Source: Galbula dea
Taxonomy: Eukaryota > Chordata > Aves > Piciformes > Galbulidae
Length of the DNA stretch: 64,000 nt
Direction of reading: 5' to 3'
NCBI GenBank assembly: GCA_013399015.1
Contig: VWZX01005784.1
Span: 603,750 to 667,749, forward strand
Below, one piece after another: positions 63,301 to 64,000 of the stretch. How positions within the stretch are numbered: position 1 is the first letter of the stretch; the number at the start of each line of letters is the position of its first letter. Made by a program: the position numbers and the translations under genes. The notes below the pieces were generated by a model. The model was not told where the DNA came from. It saw only the letters and a list, made by a program, of their open reading frames with translations, and made no database searches.

Positions 63301-63338
63301 CTGCCTGTGGACTTCTGCCATCTGGAAGAGCACATCTC
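39285..63338 (-). CDS. BAIAP2: BAIAP2 / IRSp53, I-BAR and SH3 scaffold, N-terminal ~73 codons outside window
   Basis: IRSp53 links Cdc42/Rac to actin regulators and bends membrane outward in filopodia and dendritic spines. Exons in transcription order: 63338-63277, 62953-62882, 62649-62512, 51068-50916, 48384-48157, 47488-47287, 46890-46689, 46577-46509, 46271-46109, optional 45855-45757, 44333-44299, then 43747-43717 or 39354-39285. Phases agree throughout. Seen: most of the I-BAR domain with the basic patch KKLRKK, the CRIB-like SDPIPGAKPLPVPPELAPFVG region, TLPVRK and TLPRSSS (14-3-3 type sites), one SH3 domain (VQAIFSHAAGDN to GWFPFSYTRVL), and two alternative C termini. About 451 residues are in the window for the short form; with ~73 missing this fits human isoforms of ~521. 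The first exons and promoter lie to the right. Confidence 0.96.
39355..42399 (-). other. BAIAP2: Interval between the two alternative BAIAP2 3' ends
   Basis: Intronic for the distal isoform. It contains an AT-rich island with two TAATTAAT sites (40860-41050) and a CpG/GC-box cluster (41780-41890). The long open frames on both strands at 41484-42417 lack recognisable domains. Confidence 0.65.
42422..42427 (-). terminator. BAIAP2: BAIAP2 proximal poly(A) signal
   Basis: AATAAA on the minus strand (TTTATT on plus), ~1.3 kb after the PDZ-isoform stop codon. Confidence 0.75.
42468..42508 (+). repeat. A-rich tract upstream of BAIAP2 proximal poly(A) signal
   Basis: An A-run broken by G and ending in T8. 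On the BAIAP2 strand it is a T-rich tract ~40-80 nt before the AATAAA. Confidence 0.85.
43717..43747 (-). CDS. BAIAP2: BAIAP2 proximal last exon, PDZ-ligand C terminus
   Basis: Acceptor GTTCCGCAG. It encodes SGSGSLVSTV and a stop (TGA at 43719-43717). The final STV is a class I PDZ ligand, as in the human SGSGTLVSTV isoform that binds PSD-95-type PDZ domains. Confidence 0.94.
44299..44333 (-). CDS. BAIAP2: BAIAP2 exon GLDDYGTRSVS
   Basis: 35 bp, phase 0 to 2. It encodes GLDDYGTRSVS plus AG, the branch point for the alternative last exons (human GLDDYGARSMS). Acceptor TCCCCAG, donor GTAAGA. Confidence 0.95.
45757..45855 (-). CDS. BAIAP2: Candidate BAIAP2 cassette exon (99 bp, Tyr-rich)
   Basis: Between two phase-0 junctions. 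Acceptor TTGTTTGTAG and strong donor GTAAGT enclose exactly 33 open codons: DYLMPYGCAIKDYASGLCQP then PSAHYKPYTRSTA. Inclusion keeps frame. Five tyrosines and PxxY-like spacing suggest a regulated, possibly phosphorylated insert. It is not part of the human isoforms I remember. No transcript evidence is available here. Confidence 0.5.
46109..46271 (-). CDS. BAIAP2: BAIAP2 exon after SH3
   Basis: Phase 2 to 0: LQQGKSSSTGNLLDKDDIAL, PPPDYGMASQAFPAQGVNTF, KQRPYSVAVPAFSQ. Acceptor CCACCCAG, donor GTGAGC. An alternative AG 6 bp further in would break frame with human LQQGKSSSTGN. Confidence 0.95.
46509..46577 (-). CDS. BAIAP2: BAIAP2 exon, SH3 domain part 2
   Basis: Phase 2 to 2: RGWFPFSYTRVLDSDGSERV then HT. 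GWFPFSY is the SH3 GxFPxxY motif. The 111-bp intron before it is short. Confidence 0.95.
46689..46890 (-). CDS. BAIAP2: BAIAP2 exon, SH3 domain part 1
   Basis: Phase 1 to 2: ENKTLPRSSSMAAGLERNGR, TRVQAIFSHAAGDNSTLLSF, KEGDLITLLVPEARDGWHYG, ESEKTKM. SH3 hallmarks: the ALYDY position (AIFSH), the acidic RT loop and DGWHYG. Confidence 0.96.
47287..47488 (-). CDS. BAIAP2: BAIAP2 exon, proline-rich linker
   Basis: Phase 0 to 1: RMSAQEAMPVVNGVSGSDSD, AQPKSLSPPQPQKQLSDSYS, NTLPVRKNVTPKNSYAS. It includes the first of the paired 14-3-3-type threonine sites (TLPVRK). Acceptor CTCCGTAG, donor GTGAGG. Confidence 0.95.
48157..48384 (-). CDS. BAIAP2: BAIAP2 exon, end of I-BAR and CRIB-like region
   Basis: 76 codons, phase 0-0: GKEMLTQKLPLWQQSCSDPN, KIPDRAIQLMQQMAASSNGT, then SNLIISDPIPGAKPLPVPPE and LAPFVG, the partial CRIB/Cdc42-binding segment. 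Acceptor TTCTCTTCTAG, donor GTAAGT. Confidence 0.96.
48385..50915 (-). other. BAIAP2: BAIAP2 intron (2.5 kb)
   Basis: Contains the CR1 copy at 50442-50776. Nothing else was recognised. Confidence 0.75.
50442..50776 (-). mobile_element. CR1 LINE fragment in BAIAP2 intron
   Basis: Second-subfamily CR1 on the same strand as BAIAP2. The plus strand reads GATGGGACATCTCCCACCTC and CCCTTGTCCTGTCACAACAG. The 5' limit fades near 50776. Confidence 0.9.
50916..51068 (-). CDS. BAIAP2: BAIAP2 I-BAR exon (51 codons)
   Basis: Encodes YIEAISNKQSELENYVSDGY, KTALTEERRRFCFLVEKQCA and VAKSAITYHAK. Acceptor CTTCTAG, donor GTGAGC, phase 0-0. Matches human YIDAISNKQGELENYVSDGYK... Confidence 0.96.
51696..51820 (-). 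mobile_element. CR1 LINE short 3' fragment
   Basis: About 125 bp of the second CR1 subfamily (GGTTGGAAAGGACCTTCAAG ... CAGGTTGCTCAGAGCC on plus). Confidence 0.88.
56860..57388 (+). repeat. Direct duplication (~95 bp) flanking CR1
   Basis: Copy A 56860-56957 and copy B 57288-57388 share CTCATCAGA, CCCTGACCTG, CCAGCTTTCCAGAA, CATTTGAGGCATC and CAGCCCA in the same order, with small indels. The CR1 copy sits between them. Confidence 0.85.
56968..57270 (-). mobile_element. CR1 LINE fragment between duplicated flanks
   Basis: Second-subfamily CR1, from ACCATAGAATCATGTCTTGG to AATGTCTGTCCCCAGCTTTC on plus. Flanked by the direct duplication 56860-56957 / 57288-57388. Confidence 0.92.
58459..58531 (+). 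repeat. 30-bp tandem repeat in BAIAP2 intron
   Basis: About 2.5 units of GCCCCCTGCCCCCCAGCCAG followed by CACARGSAGA. Confidence 0.85.
59028..59043 (+). repeat. Poly-A tract
   Basis: An A run of about 15 in the large BAIAP2 intron, with no obvious SINE or LINE body attached. Confidence 0.8.
62512..62649 (-). CDS. BAIAP2: BAIAP2 I-BAR exon with basic patch
   Basis: 46 codons, phase 0-0: AALKKYQTEQRSKGDSLDKC, QAELKKLRKKSQGSKNPQKY, SDKELQ. KKLRKK is the lipid/actin-binding cluster of the I-BAR helix. Acceptor CTTCCAG, donor GTAGGA. Confidence 0.96.
62882..62953 (-). CDS. BAIAP2: BAIAP2 I-BAR exon (24 codons)
   Basis: Encodes LKSFHNELLTQLEQKVELDS and RYLS. Acceptor CTGCAG, donor GTGAGT, phase 0-0. 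Confidence 0.96.
63277..63338 (-). CDS. BAIAP2: BAIAP2 I-BAR exon (first in window)
   Basis: Acceptor CTTTGCAG, donor GTGAGT, phase 1 to 0. It encodes (G)DVLFQMAEVHRQIQNQLEEM, identical to human over this stretch as I recall it. Confidence 0.96.
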
Positions 63339-64000
63339 CTGCAAAGACAACAGAATGGGAGGGGCTTTGTGGTGTTGAGCCCAAGGGGACACACTGGGGC
63401 TAGAGCAGGCAGCACCCCACTGGCATGGAGAGGCCTGAAGTCAGACCCATGGGGGCTCCTGCAGCACCTCCAGAGCACATCTTCGGGGAGCACTAGGTGA
63501 ACAAACATTCATCTGAGACACTTGGACAAACACACATCTTGTGCAACATGAAGGGAAACAAGGACAAGCATCAGTGGGACCTCAGCAGCCAGCAGCAGCC
63601 CTGCCTGCATCCCCCTCTGCCCCTGGTCACCCCTGCTATGGCACAGCTCTGCTAGTGCCAGCCCTTAGCCTGCTGCAGGGATGTCAAAACAGAGCCAGGG
63701 ATGAGACCTTGCTCCCTCATCTCAACCCAACTGTCCAGATACTGAAAGGAGCAGATGGAGATGAGAGATGCTGCATGAAAAACAGACTGGAATTCAAACA
63801 GCACTGCTCCAGCCAGCAGCTTCACCTGCTGCTCTCCCAGCTGCACACACAGACCAAAGCCAGGCACAGAGCACCCACACCCCTCTGCCCCACAGCAGCA
63901 GACAGACACAGCCCTAGGGACTCTGAGCTGCAAATGGAGCTAAGCCCTAGGTTGATCTTTGCCTCAAAACCACTGGACCTGCTCAACCTTGGGGGCTGAG
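63339..64000 (-). other. BAIAP2: BAIAP2 upstream intron at window edge
   Basis: The preceding I-BAR exon (human ...SESQGSKELG) was looked for and not found, so this is intron. Confidence 0.75.

Noticed and set aside
1..64000. CRISPR arrays, operons, phage or bacterial defence systems
   Set aside because: Spliced vertebrate genes with CR1 LINEs show this is eukaryotic nuclear DNA. No regularly spaced identical repeats with unique spacers were seen.

Overview
The window is vertebrate nuclear DNA, most likely from a bird. It has interrupted genes with canonical GT-AG introns, GC-rich introns and at least ten 5'-truncated copies of the CR1 LINE that dominates avian genomes. Three protein-coding genes can be assembled exon by exon: CEP131 (AZI1), AATK (LMTK1) and BAIAP2 (IRSp53). 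As I recall, the same three are neighbours on human 17q25.3, and the relative orientations here match. The species cannot be fixed from the sequence.

Layout. Positions 1-10613 (+ strand) hold the last 17 coding exons in the window and the 3' end of CEP131, a coiled-coil centriolar-satellite protein of cilium formation. Positions 10.84-14.3 kb are intergenic, with one CR1 copy and some conserved-looking AT-rich islands. AATK runs from 14594 to 35092 (+), in 14 coding exons for about 1560 residues. It has a CpG-rich promoter and exon 1, a 10.7-kb first intron, a membrane-anchor exon, eight exons covering the kinase region, one 3160-bp exon for most of the acidic/proline-rich tail, and three short 3' exons. 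The microRNA miR-338 lies in AATK intron 7. The AATK 3'UTR contains a 407-bp assembly gap and ends at an AATAAA at 37477.

BAIAP2 occupies the minus strand from about 37.66 kb to beyond the right edge. The first ~73 codons (start of the I-BAR domain) are outside. Its 3' end shows two alternative terminal exons. The proximal one (43717-43747) ends in a PDZ-binding STV tail. The distal one (39285-39354) encodes the RNPFANVQLKP tail. The distal BAIAP2 poly(A) signal and the AATK poly(A) signal face each other about 200 bp apart, so the two genes converge tail to tail.

Functionally the genes are separate: a ciliary satellite protein, a neuronal membrane-associated kinase with its intronic microRNA, and a Cdc42/Rac-linked membrane-bending scaffold. 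AATK and BAIAP2 both act in neurite and dendrite biology.

No new multi-gene system was found. The most interesting undocumented-looking items are: (1) a TATA-driven candidate alternative first exon of AATK at ~26230-26383, with a frame-compatible 24-codon start; (2) a 99-bp frame-preserving, tyrosine-rich cassette exon in BAIAP2 at 45757-45855; (3) a perfect MARE next to a TAATCC site in AATK intron 1; (4) a TATA/TTACGTAA promoter-like module at 20556-20602; and (5) a ~95-bp direct duplication flanking a CR1 copy at 56860-57388.
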